Shown in pieces: positions 7,834 through 16,128 of a DNA stretch of 64,000 nt. The stretch comes from Litorimonas sp046250185 (GTDB lineage Bacteria > Pseudomonadota > Alphaproteobacteria > Caulobacterales > Maricaulaceae). A model generated the notes under the pieces. The model was not told where the DNA came from. It saw nothing but the letters and a program-made list of their open reading frames with translations, and ran no database searches. The stretch lies in NCBI RefSeq assembly GCF_046250185.1, contig NZ_CP176469.1. The stretch is one strand, 5' to 3'. The translations under genes and the position numbers were made by a program. How positions within the stretch are numbered: the stretch's first letter is position 1; every line of letters begins with the position of its first letter.

Positions 7834-8292
7834 TCAGCGCCGTTTTAATTTTTCAAGCGTCACATGAAGCGCTTCGAGAAAGCGGGAGCGGTCCCGATCC
7901 GAAAACGGCGGCGGCCCGCCAAGGTTGGGTATATCTGCCCTCGCTCGGAGGTCCGCCATGATCGCGCGCGTGGCGATGGCGCTGCCAATGCTGTTCATCG
8001 TGAAGGGCTTCCCATTGCTGCCCAAAACCACGGCGCCAGATTTCAAGCACCGCTCGGCTAGCAAGATGTCGGCGGTAATGACGATAGCGTCCGCATCCGC
8101 ACGTTCGGCAATGTAATCATCGGCGGCGTCAAAACTGTCCGACACCGCAATAAACTTAATTAGCGGCTCGCGCGGGACACGCAGGAAAGAATTGCTGACA
8201 ACCGTCACAGGCACACCATGCCGCCGCGCAACTTTATAAGTCTCCTCCCGCACGGGGCAAGCATCCGCGTCGATATAGATGTGCAAGGTCAT
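7834..8292 (-). CDS. YaiI/YqxD family protein (DUF188)
   Basis: A 152-residue PIN-like protein of the DUF188 family, whose biochemical role is not established. The ATG at 8292 gives the family start MTLHIYIDADACPV; a GTG at 8313 is possible but gives an N-terminus not seen in the family. Acidic residues expected of a PIN-like fold are present (DADACPVREE, later SDSFDAADDYIAERADADAIVITAD split across 60-85). The C-terminus has PPPFSDRDRSRFLEAL. It stands alone between dapD and the sirtuin gene on the same strand. Confidence 0.9.
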   Translation of the reverse strand: MTLHIYIDADACPVREETYKVARRHGVPVTVVSNSFLRVPREPLIKFIAVSDSFDAADDYIAERADADAIVITADILLAERCLKSGAVVLGSNGKPFTMNSIGSAIATRAIMADLRARADIPNLGGPPPFSDRDRSRFLEALHVTLEKLKRR

Positions 8293-8322
8293 GGAGTGGG
8301 GGATAGCCGCCACTCTTCCCTT

Positions 8323-8345
8323 ATTGCAAGACTTGTTCTTGCAAT
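8323..8345. other. Perfect 9-bp inverted repeat past the sirtuin gene
   Basis: ATTGCAAGA (8323-8331) and TCTTGCAAT (8337-8345) flank a 5-base loop, 14 bases beyond the cobB stop codon. Neither strand has a T-run after the stem, so it is a hairpin that may stabilise or process the 3' end rather than a standard terminator. Confidence 0.5.
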
Positions 8346-8358
8346 GAGGAGCGTTAAA

Positions 8359-9084
8359 TCACCCCAAAACCTCCGTCACCCATTTCGGCACAATCGTGCC
8401 TGCTTCGCCTAATCGACTTTCGTCAAAGAAGTGGCTGCCTTGGCTTTTCTCAAGATTTAATTCTAGCGTCTGCTTTCCGAGTTGCCCTGCCATTTGCACG
8501 AGGCCTGCGGCGGGGTAGACGGCGCCGCTTGTTCCGATCGAGACGAACATATCACAGGCCCGAAGCCGCGCTTCGATCACGTCCATCTCGTAGGGCATCT
8601 CGCCGAACCAGACGATGTCTGGCCTCACGACAGATTTATTGGGGCCTCCCGTTGTCTGACACGCGGGGCAGGGCATGTCGTGGGCCACATCATCCACCCA
8701 ATCAAAGCGGTGATCGCAGGCGGAGCAGAATAGCGAGGTCAGGATGCCGTGCATGTGAATAACGCCGCGCGCGCCCGCTTGGCTGTGCAAATCATCGACG
8801 TTTTGCGTGATGATCGTCAGCGAGCCGCCCCGCGCTTCCAACCCCGTTTGCAGCTCTGCCAGCGCCAGATGCGCAGCGTTGGGTTCCACGACTTTTAGCG
8901 CGGCACGGCGCATATTATAGAAATGATGGACGAGGGCGGGGTCAGCCGCAAAGCCCTCGGGGGTCGCGACTTGCTCGATCGGATATTGCTCCCAGAGGCC
9001 GCCTTCACTGCGAAAGGTTTCTATCCCGCTTTCGGCGGAAATACCTGCGCCCGTTAAGATGACAATGTGGAGTGGGTCTGACAT
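8359..9084 (-). CDS. cobB: NAD-dependent protein deacylase (sirtuin)
   Basis: Removes acyl groups from lysines using NAD. From the ATG at 9084 the protein is 241 residues: LTGAGISAESGIETFR (10-25) binds NAD, TQNVDDLH (93-100) and the catalytic His in HMHG (H112) follow. Cysteines 120, 123, 139 and 142 form the zinc site. Tyr56 and Arg59 in FYNMRR match the pair that recognises succinyl or malonyl lysine in CobB/SIRT5 enzymes, so desuccinylation is likely. The open frame extends about 100 codons upstream, but those codons overlap the divergent phosphatase gene and look non-coding. A GAGGGG precedes the chosen ATG. Confidence 0.94.
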   Translation of the reverse strand: MSDPLHIVILTGAGISAESGIETFRSEGGLWEQYPIEQVATPEGFAADPALVHHFYNMRRAALKVVEPNAAHLALAELQTGLEARGGSLTIITQNVDDLHSQAGARGVIHMHGILTSLFCSACDHRFDWVDDVAHDMPCPACQTTGGPNKSVVRPDIVWFGEMPYEMDVIEARLRACDMFVSIGTSGAVYPAAGLVQMAGQLGKQTLELNLEKSQGSHFFDESRLGEAGTIVPKWVTEVLG

Positions 9085-9087
9085 AAC
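9059..9087 (+). promoter_or_regulatory. Possible promoter for a leaderless phosphatase mRNA
   Basis: ATGACA (9059-9064), a 17-base spacer and CATAAC (9082-9087) resemble -35 and -10 boxes. The -10 ends 6 bases before the phosphatase ATG at 9094, so transcription would begin at or next to the start codon. This fits the absence of any Shine-Dalgarno. The -10 overlaps the start codon of the divergent cobB gene. Confidence 0.4.
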
Positions 9088-9093
9088 CCCTCT

Positions 9094-9570
9094 ATGACAT
9101 CTTTGCTTTTCGTTTGTCTTGGGAATATTTGTCGCTCTCCGACGGCGGAGGCGGTGTTCCGTGCGCGGTTGCCAGCGGATGTTGTCATTGAAAGCGCGGG
9201 GACAGGCGCGTGGCATGCGGGCAATCCGCCCGACCCTCGCGCGCGGGCCGCAGGACAATCGCGCGGCTATAGCTTTGCGGGGCAGACCGCGCGGGCGGTC
9301 CACAATGACGACTTCGCCAAGTTCGATCAAATTTACGCGATGGACGCGGCCAATCTGCGTGAGTTGCAACAGCGCTGCCCGCCAGAGCATGCGCATAAAC
9401 TCCGCCGCTTGCTGGACCTATCGCCAGAGCAGACCGAGCGCAATGTACCTGACCCGTATTACGGCGGCGATCAGGGGTTTGAGCATGTGCTGGATTTGAT
9501 TGAGGGCGCTGCGAACGCTTGGTTAGAGCAATTTGCTAGCGCAAAAGGTGCGGGCCGAAATAGCACATAG
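9094..9570 (+). CDS. Low-molecular-weight protein-tyrosine phosphatase
   Basis: A 158-residue cytoplasmic phosphatase. The P-loop VCLGNICRSP gives the nucleophile Cys8 and Arg14, and the general acid is Asp120 in DPYYGG. The fold and length are those of the Wzb/Etp/YwlE class. Such enzymes act on tyrosine kinases of polysaccharide synthesis or on arginine phosphate; nothing nearby decides which. The start lies only 9 bases from the divergent cobB start and no ribosome binding site is visible. Confidence 0.93.
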   Translation: MTSLLFVCLGNICRSPTAEAVFRARLPADVVIESAGTGAWHAGNPPDPRARAAGQSRGYSFAGQTARAVHNDDFAKFDQIYAMDAANLRELQQRCPPEHAHKLRRLLDLSPEQTERNVPDPYYGGDQGFEHVLDLIEGAANAWLEQFASAKGAGRNST

Positions 9571-9625
9571 ACAGCGCGGCGTGACTCGGCTAATTCTGCG
9601 CCCAAATTCAACACGGATAATTTCA

Positions 9626-10597
9626 ATGAAAAACGGTTTGGTGACAGTCTTTGGCGGCTCAGGATTTCTGGGGCGTTATGTCGTGCGGGCTTTGGTGGCC
9701 AAGGGCTGGCGTGTGCGCGTCCCTGTGCGTCGTCCGCATACGGCCAATGACCTGAAAGTCATCGGCGGTGTCGGGCAAGTGCAGTTGATGCAAGCCAATC
9801 TGCGCTATGAAAATTCCGTGCGCCGCGCGATCGAAGGCTCCGACGCTGTGATCAACCTCGTCGCGGTTTTGTTCGAAGGCGGCAAGCAGTCTTTTGAGGC
9901 ATTGCACGTCAAGGGAGCGGACACCGTCGCCCGTGCCGCCGCAGAGGCTGGCGTGACGAATTACGCGCATATCTCGGCAATTGGTGCGGACGAAGACTCC
10001 GATAGCGACTATGCCCGCACCAAAGGCGAAGGCGAAGACCTGACGCGCCAAGCCGTGCCAACGGCCGATATTTTCCGCCCCTCAATTATCTTTGGGGCCG
10101 AAGATCAGTTCTTCAATCGCTTCGCCAAGATGGCGACAATGCCGTCCCCAATCCCGCCGCCTTTACCGCTGATCGGTGGCGGAAATACGAAATTCCAGCC
10201 TGTCTTTGTCGAAGATGTGGCCGAAGCGATTGCGCTGCGCATTACTCAAGGCACATCAGGTCAGACATATGAGCTGGGCGGCCCGCGCGTCTATTCCTTC
10301 AAAGAGTTGATGAAGCTGATGCTGGCCGAGATTGACCGCAAGCGGCTTCTTATCCCTGTGCCCTGGGTCGCTGCCAATATGATGGGCTTTGCGGGTGAAA
10401 TGTCTGGCATGCTGCCCTTTGTTGATCCGTTCCTGACGCGGGATCAGGTCACGAATTTGAAGAAAGACAATGTCGTCGCCCCCGATGCCCTCGGCTTCGA
10501 CGCGCTCGGCATTAAACCCGAAACGGTTGAGGCGATCTTGCCGACTTACCTCGGCAAATACCGCAAATACGGCCAATTCCACGAACGGCAGGCGTAA
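9626..10597 (+). CDS. Complex I NDUFA9-like NAD(P)-binding protein
   Basis: A 323-residue atypical SDR related to the NDUFA9 accessory subunit of complex I. The dinucleotide motif VFGGSGFLGRYVV is at the N-terminus, followed by a basic strand (RVPVRRP) suited to NADPH. HISAIGADEDSDSDYARTKGEGE carries the YxxxK pattern. The C-terminal part has VFVEDVAEAIALRI and YELGGPRVYSFKELM. The ATG at 9626 is used because the fold begins there; the frame open from 9533 overlaps the phosphatase. No other complex I gene is nearby. It may stabilise complex I or act in quinone or lipid metabolism. Confidence 0.9.
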   Translation: MKNGLVTVFGGSGFLGRYVVRALVAKGWRVRVPVRRPHTANDLKVIGGVGQVQLMQANLRYENSVRRAIEGSDAVINLVAVLFEGGKQSFEALHVKGADTVARAAAEAGVTNYAHISAIGADEDSDSDYARTKGEGEDLTRQAVPTADIFRPSIIFGAEDQFFNRFAKMATMPSPIPPPLPLIGGGNTKFQPVFVEDVAEAIALRITQGTSGQTYELGGPRVYSFKELMKLMLAEIDRKRLLIPVPWVAANMMGFAGEMSGMLPFVDPFLTRDQVTNLKKDNVVAPDALGFDALGIKPETVEAILPTYLGKYRKYGQFHERQA

Positions 10598-11096
10598 GAC
10601 AACGACCCTCATTCATCTCATAACGGGCGGCACGGGCGCGGGTAAGACGACGTATGCGCGGGCCTTAGCGGATGAGATTGGCGGCGTGCGCTATTCTATC
10701 GATGATTGGATGACGGCGCTGTTCTGGATGGACGCGCCAGAGCCGCCCGATTTTGATTGGGTCATGGAACGTATTGCGCGGGTCGAGGCGCAGATGTGGG
10801 CCAATACTCTGCAAATGATCGCCCTGAAGACGCCTGTGATTTTTGACCTCGGTTTCACGACAACTGACCATCGCGCCAAATTTATTGACCTCGCTAAGGG
10901 CGTCAACATAACCCCAAATCTTCACTGGATTGATATAGACGCTGAGGAGCGATGGCGGCGCGTACAGTCGCGCAATACGTCGCGGGGCGAAACATTTGCT
11001 ATGGACGTTCCCCGCGATATGTTTGACTTCATGGAAGATCGCTGGGAAGCGCCAACAGATCATGACGCTATCGTGATCACCCGAGTTACAAAATGA
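10470..11096 (+). CDS. P-loop kinase-like ATPase (AAA_33/zeta type), start unresolved
   Basis: The protein core begins near 10605 with LIHLITGGTGAGKTTYARAL (Walker A GGTGAGKT) and runs to RVTK at 11096. It is about 160-165 residues, the size of small nucleotide- or zeta-like kinases. IDDWMTALFW follows the P-loop where substrate-binding residues usually lie, and RRVQSRNTSRG is a plausible lid. No ATG, GTG or TTG occurs at the expected start. The nearest are TTG 10527 and ATG 10485 and 10470, all deep inside the upstream gene in another frame, and an ATT at 10611. Coordinates use the longest frame; the true start may be downstream. The substrate is unknown. Confidence 0.75.
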   Translation: MSSPPMPSASTRSALNPKRLRRSCRLTSANTANTANSTNGRRKTTTLIHLITGGTGAGKTTYARALADEIGGVRYSIDDWMTALFWMDAPEPPDFDWVMERIARVEAQMWANTLQMIALKTPVIFDLGFTTTDHRAKFIDLAKGVNITPNLHWIDIDAEERWRRVQSRNTSRGETFAMDVPRDMFDFMEDRWEAPTDHDAIVITRVTK

Positions 11097-11131
11097 CGTC
11101 ATCGTAATTCGCCATTAACCGAATCGTTGTG

Positions 11132-11160
11132 CAGGATAACGAGGACGTCGTTTTATCCTG
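11132..11160 (+). promoter_or_regulatory. Hairpin or operator in the desaturase leader
   Basis: CAGGATAA (11132-11139) and TTATCCTG (11153-11160) are perfect 8-base inverted arms around a 13-base centre that itself contains GACGTC. The right arm ends 2 bases before the GGAG ribosome binding site of the desaturase gene. It could be a repressor site or an RNA hairpin that gates translation. Confidence 0.45.
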
Positions 11161-11172
11161 CTGGAGATATAC

Positions 11173-12183
11173 ATGCCCTCAACCGCCAAGACTTGGTTTG
11201 CGCGCCTTGCGCCTTATCGCATTGCTGAAAACGGCCGCGCGGTCTTTGAGTTGCTCATCACGCTCGTGCCGTTTCTCGCGCTCTGGGCGGGGATGTGGGG
11301 CTTGCTTTATGCGGGGCAGTATTGGGCGCTGATCGGCGTTGTGCCAGCGGGTGCGCTCGTCGTGCGCCTGTTTATCGTGCAGCATGATTGCGGACACGGC
11401 TCTTATTTTTCGAACAAAAAAGCCAATGACTGGGTAGGGCGGTTTATCGGCATCTTGACCCTGACGCCCTATGATCATTGGAAACGAGGCCATGCGCTCC
11501 ACCATGCGGGGTCAGGCAATCTGGATCGTCGCGGCATGGGCGATGATATTGTCACGCTGACCGTCGCGGAATATGAAGCGCTCTCGCGCTGGGGGAAGCT
11601 GAAATACCGTGCCTATCGCCATCCTGTCGTGATGTTCGGCGTCGGCCCAGCCTACGTTTTTATGCTCGCGCAACGCCTCCCGCTTGGCGAGATGAAACGC
11701 ACAAAGCCTTGGATTAGCACGATGACGACGAACTTGGGTGTCGCGCTGCTTTATGGCCTCATGATTTGGGGCGTGGGATTGAAAGCGTTTCTGCTAATCC
11801 AAATTCCAACTATCTTGGTCGGCGCGTCGATCGGCGTTTGGATGTTCTATGTGCAGCACCAATTTGACGAAACCCATTGGTCGCGCACAGGCGATTGGTC
11901 CCGCGAAGAGGCGGCGCTCCACGGCAGCTCTTATTATGATCTGCCGAAATGGTTGATGTGGGTAACGGGCAATATCGGCGTCCATCACGTCCACCATCTG
12001 TCTTCGCGCATCCCGTTTTATCACCTGCCGAAAATTCTCAAAGCCCATCCCGAGCTCACGCAGGTCGGGCGGTTGACACTGTGGGATAGCTTCAAATGCG
12101 TCAAGCTCGCCCTGTGGTGCGAAACGCGGCAGAAAATGACATCGTTTAAGGCGCGTCACATGCCAGTGGCGGTGAGCGCCTAA
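11173..12183 (+). CDS. Membrane fatty acid desaturase
   Basis: Di-iron membrane enzyme that puts a double bond in acyl chains. The three histidine boxes are present: HDCGH (about residues 73-77), HALHH (113-117) and HHVHH near 275-279, with QHQFDETHW between. Four to six hydrophobic segments flank them. The 336-residue length is usual for bacterial delta-12/omega-6-like desaturases. The ATG at 11173 has GGAG 7 bases upstream. The leader carries a perfect inverted repeat. Regiospecificity cannot be read from the sequence. Confidence 0.92.
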   Translation: MPSTAKTWFARLAPYRIAENGRAVFELLITLVPFLALWAGMWGLLYAGQYWALIGVVPAGALVVRLFIVQHDCGHGSYFSNKKANDWVGRFIGILTLTPYDHWKRGHALHHAGSGNLDRRGMGDDIVTLTVAEYEALSRWGKLKYRAYRHPVVMFGVGPAYVFMLAQRLPLGEMKRTKPWISTMTTNLGVALLYGLMIWGVGLKAFLLIQIPTILVGASIGVWMFYVQHQFDETHWSRTGDWSREEAALHGSSYYDLPKWLMWVTGNIGVHHVHHLSSRIPFYHLPKILKAHPELTQVGRLTLWDSFKCVKLALWCETRQKMTSFKARHMPVAVSA

Positions 12184-12262
12184 CCGCTTAAAATTCGGTT
12201 TTATCCGTGCAATTTGCGTTGCGGTCGCCTATATTTTAGACGATTCGTAAGGAAATATTTGC

Positions 12263-14698
12263 ATGGCCGAACCCGCATCACCGCAGCCAGAATATGGCGC
12301 CGATTCTATCAAAGTTCTCAAAGGCTTAGACGCCGTCCGCAAACGTCCCGGCATGTATATCGGGGACACGGATGACGGCTCTGGCTTGCACCACATGGTC
12401 TATGAGGTTGTCGATAACTCGATTGATGAGAGTTTGGCAGGTCATGCGGACCGGGTTGAGGTGACTTTGCACACGGACGGCTCTTGCTCTGTGCGCGATA
12501 ATGGGCGCGGAATCCCTGTCGCAATCCATACCGAAGAAAACATGTCTGCCGCCGAAGTGATCATGACGCAGCTCCATGCGGGCGGCAAATTTGATCAGAA
12601 CTCCTACAAGGTCTCGGGCGGTCTGCACGGTGTGGGCGTGTCCGTGGTCAACGCTTTGTCGGTGTCGCTACAGCTCACGATCTGGCGCGACGGGAAAGAG
12701 CATTACATGGAATTTTCGCACGGTGACAGCTTAGCCCCGCTCAAGATTGTCGGTGATGCGCCGATTGATAATCGCCGCGACGGCACGACACGGACGCTGA
12801 CGGGGACGCGTGTGCGCTTTCTGCCATCGGAAGAAACTTTCACCATGGTCGAATTTGATCGCGACACGTTGGAGCGGCGTCTGCGCGAATTGGCGTTCCT
12901 AAACTCTGGCGTGATGATCATTCTGACGGATGAGCGCCCCGAAGAAGACGTCGTGACCGAGCTGTATTACGAAGGCGGGATTGAGGCCTTTGTCCGTCAT
13001 TTGGACGCCAATAAAGTCGGGCTTCTGGACAAGCCGATTTCTGTCATGCGCGAAGTTGACGGGATCACGGTAGAGGCTGCGCTGTGGTGGAATGACGGCT
13101 ATCACGAAAATGTCCGCTGCTTCACGAATAACATTCCGCAACGCGATGGCGGCACGCATTTGGCGGGCTTCCGCGGGGCGCTGACTCGCACCGTCAATAA
13201 ATACGCCGCCGCTTCTGGCGCCGCGAAAAAAGAGAAAGTACAGATCAGCGGCGATGATGCGCGCGAGGGCTTGACCTGCGTGCTGTCCGTCAAAGTCCCT
13301 GACCCGAAATTTTCCAGCCAGACCAAAGACAAGCTCGTCTCCTCCGAAGTCCGCCCCGTCGTCGAAAGTGCGATGAACGAAGCCCTTGGCGAGTGGTTTG
13401 AAGAACATCCAGCAGAAGCCAAAGTCCTGATCCAAAAAATCGCCGAAGCTGCCGCCGCCCGTGAAGCCGCCCGCAAAGCGCGTGACCTGACCCGCCGCAA
13501 ATCTGCGCTGGATATCGCGTCACTGCCAGGGAAGCTCGCCGATTGCCAAGAGCGCGATCCGGCGCTGTCTGAAATCTTCATCGTGGAGGGCGACTCTGCG
13601 GGGGGCTCTGCGAAACAGGCGCGGGACCGTCAGAACCAAGCGATCTTGCCGCTCAAGGGTAAAATCCTCAATGTCGAACGCGCCCGATTTGACCGCATGC
13701 TCTCTAGCCAAGAGATCGGCACGATGATTACGGCGCTCGGGACAGGCATTGGCCGTGACGACTTTGACGCTGACAAAGCCCGCTACCACAAGATCGTTAT
13801 TATGACCGATGCCGATGTTGACGGCGCGCATATTCGGACGCTGCTGTTGACGTTTTTCTATCGCCAAATGCCAGAGCTGATTGAGCGCGGCTATCTTTAT
13901 ATCGCGCAACCTCCGCTCTATAAAGTTGAGCGCGGGAAAAGCACGCAATACCTCAAAGACCAATCTGAATTAGATGATTACCTGATCGATGCGGGCAGCA
14001 AAGACGCGACCTTGACGCTCGATAGCGGCGCGGTTGTGTCGGGCGAAGATCTGAAGCGGATCGCCAAAGAAGCCTTACAAGCGCAAGGCCTCGTCAAGCG
14101 CATGAAACACCGCTCGCCAGACTCTGTTATTTCGCAACTCGCCATTGCGGGCGCGCTGGATGTGGAAGAAAGCCAAGCCGCAATTGACCGCGCGATTGTG
14201 CGCCTCGACCTGATCGCCGATGAAGGTGAAGACGGTTGGGCAGGGCGGTATGACGATGATGGCGCGCTGGTGCTAGAACGCGATGTGCGCGGTGTCACGG
14301 ATCGCGTGGTCTTGCGCCACGGCTTCCGCGACAGCTCTGATGCGCGGCGTCTGCACAAACTCGCGCCTGCTCTGGCCGAGACTTATTCTGGCACGGCGAC
14401 TTTCCGTCGGGGCGATGATGACCCGATCTATGTGTCTGGCCCGTCGCAACTGCTGGAAGTGATCTTTGAAGGCGGTCGCAAGGGCTTTAAAATCCAACGC
14501 TATAAAGGCCTGGGCGAGATGAATCCTGATCAATTATGGGAAACCACACTCGACTCCAACGCCCGTTCCCTCCTGCAAGTGCGGGTCGAAGCGGCAGATG
14601 CAACGGACGATCTGTTCACCAAGTTAATGGGCGATGTTGTGGAGCCGCGCCGCGACTTCATTATCGCCAATGCGCTCGACGCAGAAGTGGATAGCTAG
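12263..14698 (+). CDS. gyrB: DNA gyrase subunit B
   Basis: ATPase and part of the DNA-gate of gyrase, which introduces negative supercoils. The 811-residue length fits alphaproteobacterial GyrB. Visible parts in order: GHKL ATPase (YEVVDNSIDE, RDNGRGIPV, GGLHGVGVSVVNAL), transducer with a QTKDKL loop, TOPRIM domain (IVEGDSAGGSAKQARDR and MTDADVDGAHI with the metal-binding acids) and the C-terminal IQRYKGLGEMNPDQLWETT. There is an insertion between TOPRIM and tail (about 575-710), as in other proteobacteria. The MscS gene follows after 2 bases. Confidence 0.98.
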   Translation: MAEPASPQPEYGADSIKVLKGLDAVRKRPGMYIGDTDDGSGLHHMVYEVVDNSIDESLAGHADRVEVTLHTDGSCSVRDNGRGIPVAIHTEENMSAAEVIMTQLHAGGKFDQNSYKVSGGLHGVGVSVVNALSVSLQLTIWRDGKEHYMEFSHGDSLAPLKIVGDAPIDNRRDGTTRTLTGTRVRFLPSEETFTMVEFDRDTLERRLRELAFLNSGVMIILTDERPEEDVVTELYYEGGIEAFVRHLDANKVGLLDKPISVMREVDGITVEAALWWNDGYHENVRCFTNNIPQRDGGTHLAGFRGALTRTVNKYAAASGAAKKEKVQISGDDAREGLTCVLSVKVPDPKFSSQTKDKLVSSEVRPVVESAMNEALGEWFEEHPAEAKVLIQKIAEAAAAREAARKARDLTRRKSALDIASLPGKLADCQERDPALSEIFIVEGDSAGGSAKQARDRQNQAILPLKGKILNVERARFDRMLSSQEIGTMITALGTGIGRDDFDADKARYHKIVIMTDADVDGAHIRTLLLTFFYRQMPELIERGYLYIAQPPLYKVERGKSTQYLKDQSELDDYLIDAGSKDATLTLDSGAVVSGEDLKRIAKEALQAQGLVKRMKHRSPDSVISQLAIAGALDVEESQAAIDRAIVRLDLIADEGEDGWAGRYDDDGALVLERDVRGVTDRVVLRHGFRDSSDARRLHKLAPALAETYSGTATFRRGDDDPIYVSGPSQLLEVIFEGGRKGFKIQRYKGLGEMNPDQLWETTLDSNARSLLQVRVEAADATDDLFTKLMGDVVEPRRDFIIANALDAEVDS

Positions 14699-14700
14699 AC

Positions 14701-16101
14701 GTGGCCCAAGATACAAAGCAAGTCGCAGAAGAGGCTATTGAAGCGACCGAAGCTGTCGCGCAACAATCCTTTCAAGACATGTTCGAGGCCGCACGAAGCT
14801 GGGTCGAAGCGGCGCTGGACCAGCTAATGTCTATATCTTCCGTCTGGCAAATCCTCGCGATTTTGGCGGCTGCCTTGCTCGCATGGGTCGCGTCTCGCCG
14901 CCCGAAAGCCCGCCTCAGAGCGCGGATAGACAAGCGCGAAACACAGGACATAATCTACAAAATCCTGCACGCTATTGAAGGCATTATCTGGCCAGCGATT
15001 ACGGTGATCTTTCTCTGGATTGCCATGTTTATCTTCCGTGGTGTTGATCTGCCCAATGATATTTTACGCATTGCGGCGAGCTTGACCAATGCTGCGATTG
15101 TTGTGCGGCTGCTGACGCGGAATATGGAAGAAGGCCCGCTCAGGACACTCATCTCCTTGATCGCCTGGGGGATAGCGGCGCTTTACATCGTGAAATTATT
15201 GACGCCCGTGACAGCGGCTCTGGAGTCAGCGGCGGTGACGGTTGGCGGCACGCGGATTTCTGTCTTGCAAGTGATCACCAGCCTCGTCGTGGCGAGCTTT
15301 GCGCTCTGGTTTGGCCGCGTGGCGGGCAATGCGGTGCAAACGCAAGTGCGGTCTACGCCGCGCCTAACACCGTCTATGGCGGGCCTGCTAGGGCAAGTTG
15401 CGAAAATCGGCCTGATGATCTTGGCGGTTATGATTGCGCTGGGCTCTGTTGGTATTCCGCTCACGGCCTTCGCCTTCTTCTCCGGCGCGATTGCCTTCGG
15501 TGTGGGTTTCGGCCTGCAATCTATTTTCTCTAACTTTATCTCTGGCATCATTATCCTGTTTGAGAAATCGATCAAAGTCGGTGACTTTATCGAGCTTCAA
15601 TCAGGGGTGCGCGGCCAAGTGCGAGAGATCAATATTCGCTCCACACTCGTCACCACGAATGACAGCGTCGACATCCTTGTTCCGAATGAAGAATTCATCA
15701 AAGCCCAGGTTATTAACTGGACACTCCGCGATCCGCGCCGCCGCTTGCGGATTGATTTCGGCGTTGCTTACGGCACCGACAAAGAGGTTGTGAAAAAGGC
15801 AGCGCTAGAAGCCGCCAAAGAGGTCGAGTGGACAGATTGGGAAGATCCCAATCATGCGCCCGATGTGTGGCTTGTGCAATTCGGCGATTCCAGCTTGAAC
15901 TATCAATTAGTTGTTTGGCTCAAGCCCGAAGCCGTGTCCCGCCCTGGCGGCGTCAATGCAGCGTATAATTGGGCGTTGCATACGGCGCTTGAAAAATACG
16001 GTCTCGAAATTCCGTTCCCGCAGCGCGATATCAATATCCGCCAGCCCGCCGAAATCACGGTCAAGCTCGACCAAGGCACCAAGCCGAAACGCAGCAAATG
16101 A
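14701..16101 (+). CDS. MscS-family mechanosensitive channel
   Basis: A 466-residue inner-membrane channel. Several hydrophobic helices precede the pore-lining helix region, where AFAFFSGAIAFGVGFGLQSIFSNFISGIIILFEKSIKVGDFIEL (given here as the MscS hallmark; key residues AIAFGVGFGLQ and NFISGIIILFEK) leads into the beta domain (VRGQVREINIRSTLV, VPNEEF). It is longer at the N-terminus than E. coli MscS, adding helices and a charged stretch (RRPKARLRARIDKRE). The GTG start at 14701 is 2 bases after gyrB. Confidence 0.93.
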   Translation: MAQDTKQVAEEAIEATEAVAQQSFQDMFEAARSWVEAALDQLMSISSVWQILAILAAALLAWVASRRPKARLRARIDKRETQDIIYKILHAIEGIIWPAITVIFLWIAMFIFRGVDLPNDILRIAASLTNAAIVVRLLTRNMEEGPLRTLISLIAWGIAALYIVKLLTPVTAALESAAVTVGGTRISVLQVITSLVVASFALWFGRVAGNAVQTQVRSTPRLTPSMAGLLGQVAKIGLMILAVMIALGSVGIPLTAFAFFSGAIAFGVGFGLQSIFSNFISGIIILFEKSIKVGDFIELQSGVRGQVREINIRSTLVTTNDSVDILVPNEEFIKAQVINWTLRDPRRRLRIDFGVAYGTDKEVVKKAALEAAKEVEWTDWEDPNHAPDVWLVQFGDSSLNYQLVVWLKPEAVSRPGGVNAAYNWALHTALEKYGLEIPFPQRDINIRQPAEITVKLDQGTKPKRSK

Positions 16102-16128
16102 TCGCCTACTCCGTGATCCGTGCCTGAT

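Noticed and set aside
8983..9396. A longer sirtuin with about 100 extra N-terminal residues
   Set aside because: The added part is antisense to the phosphatase gene and Arg-rich without family support; the sirtuin fold begins at 9084.
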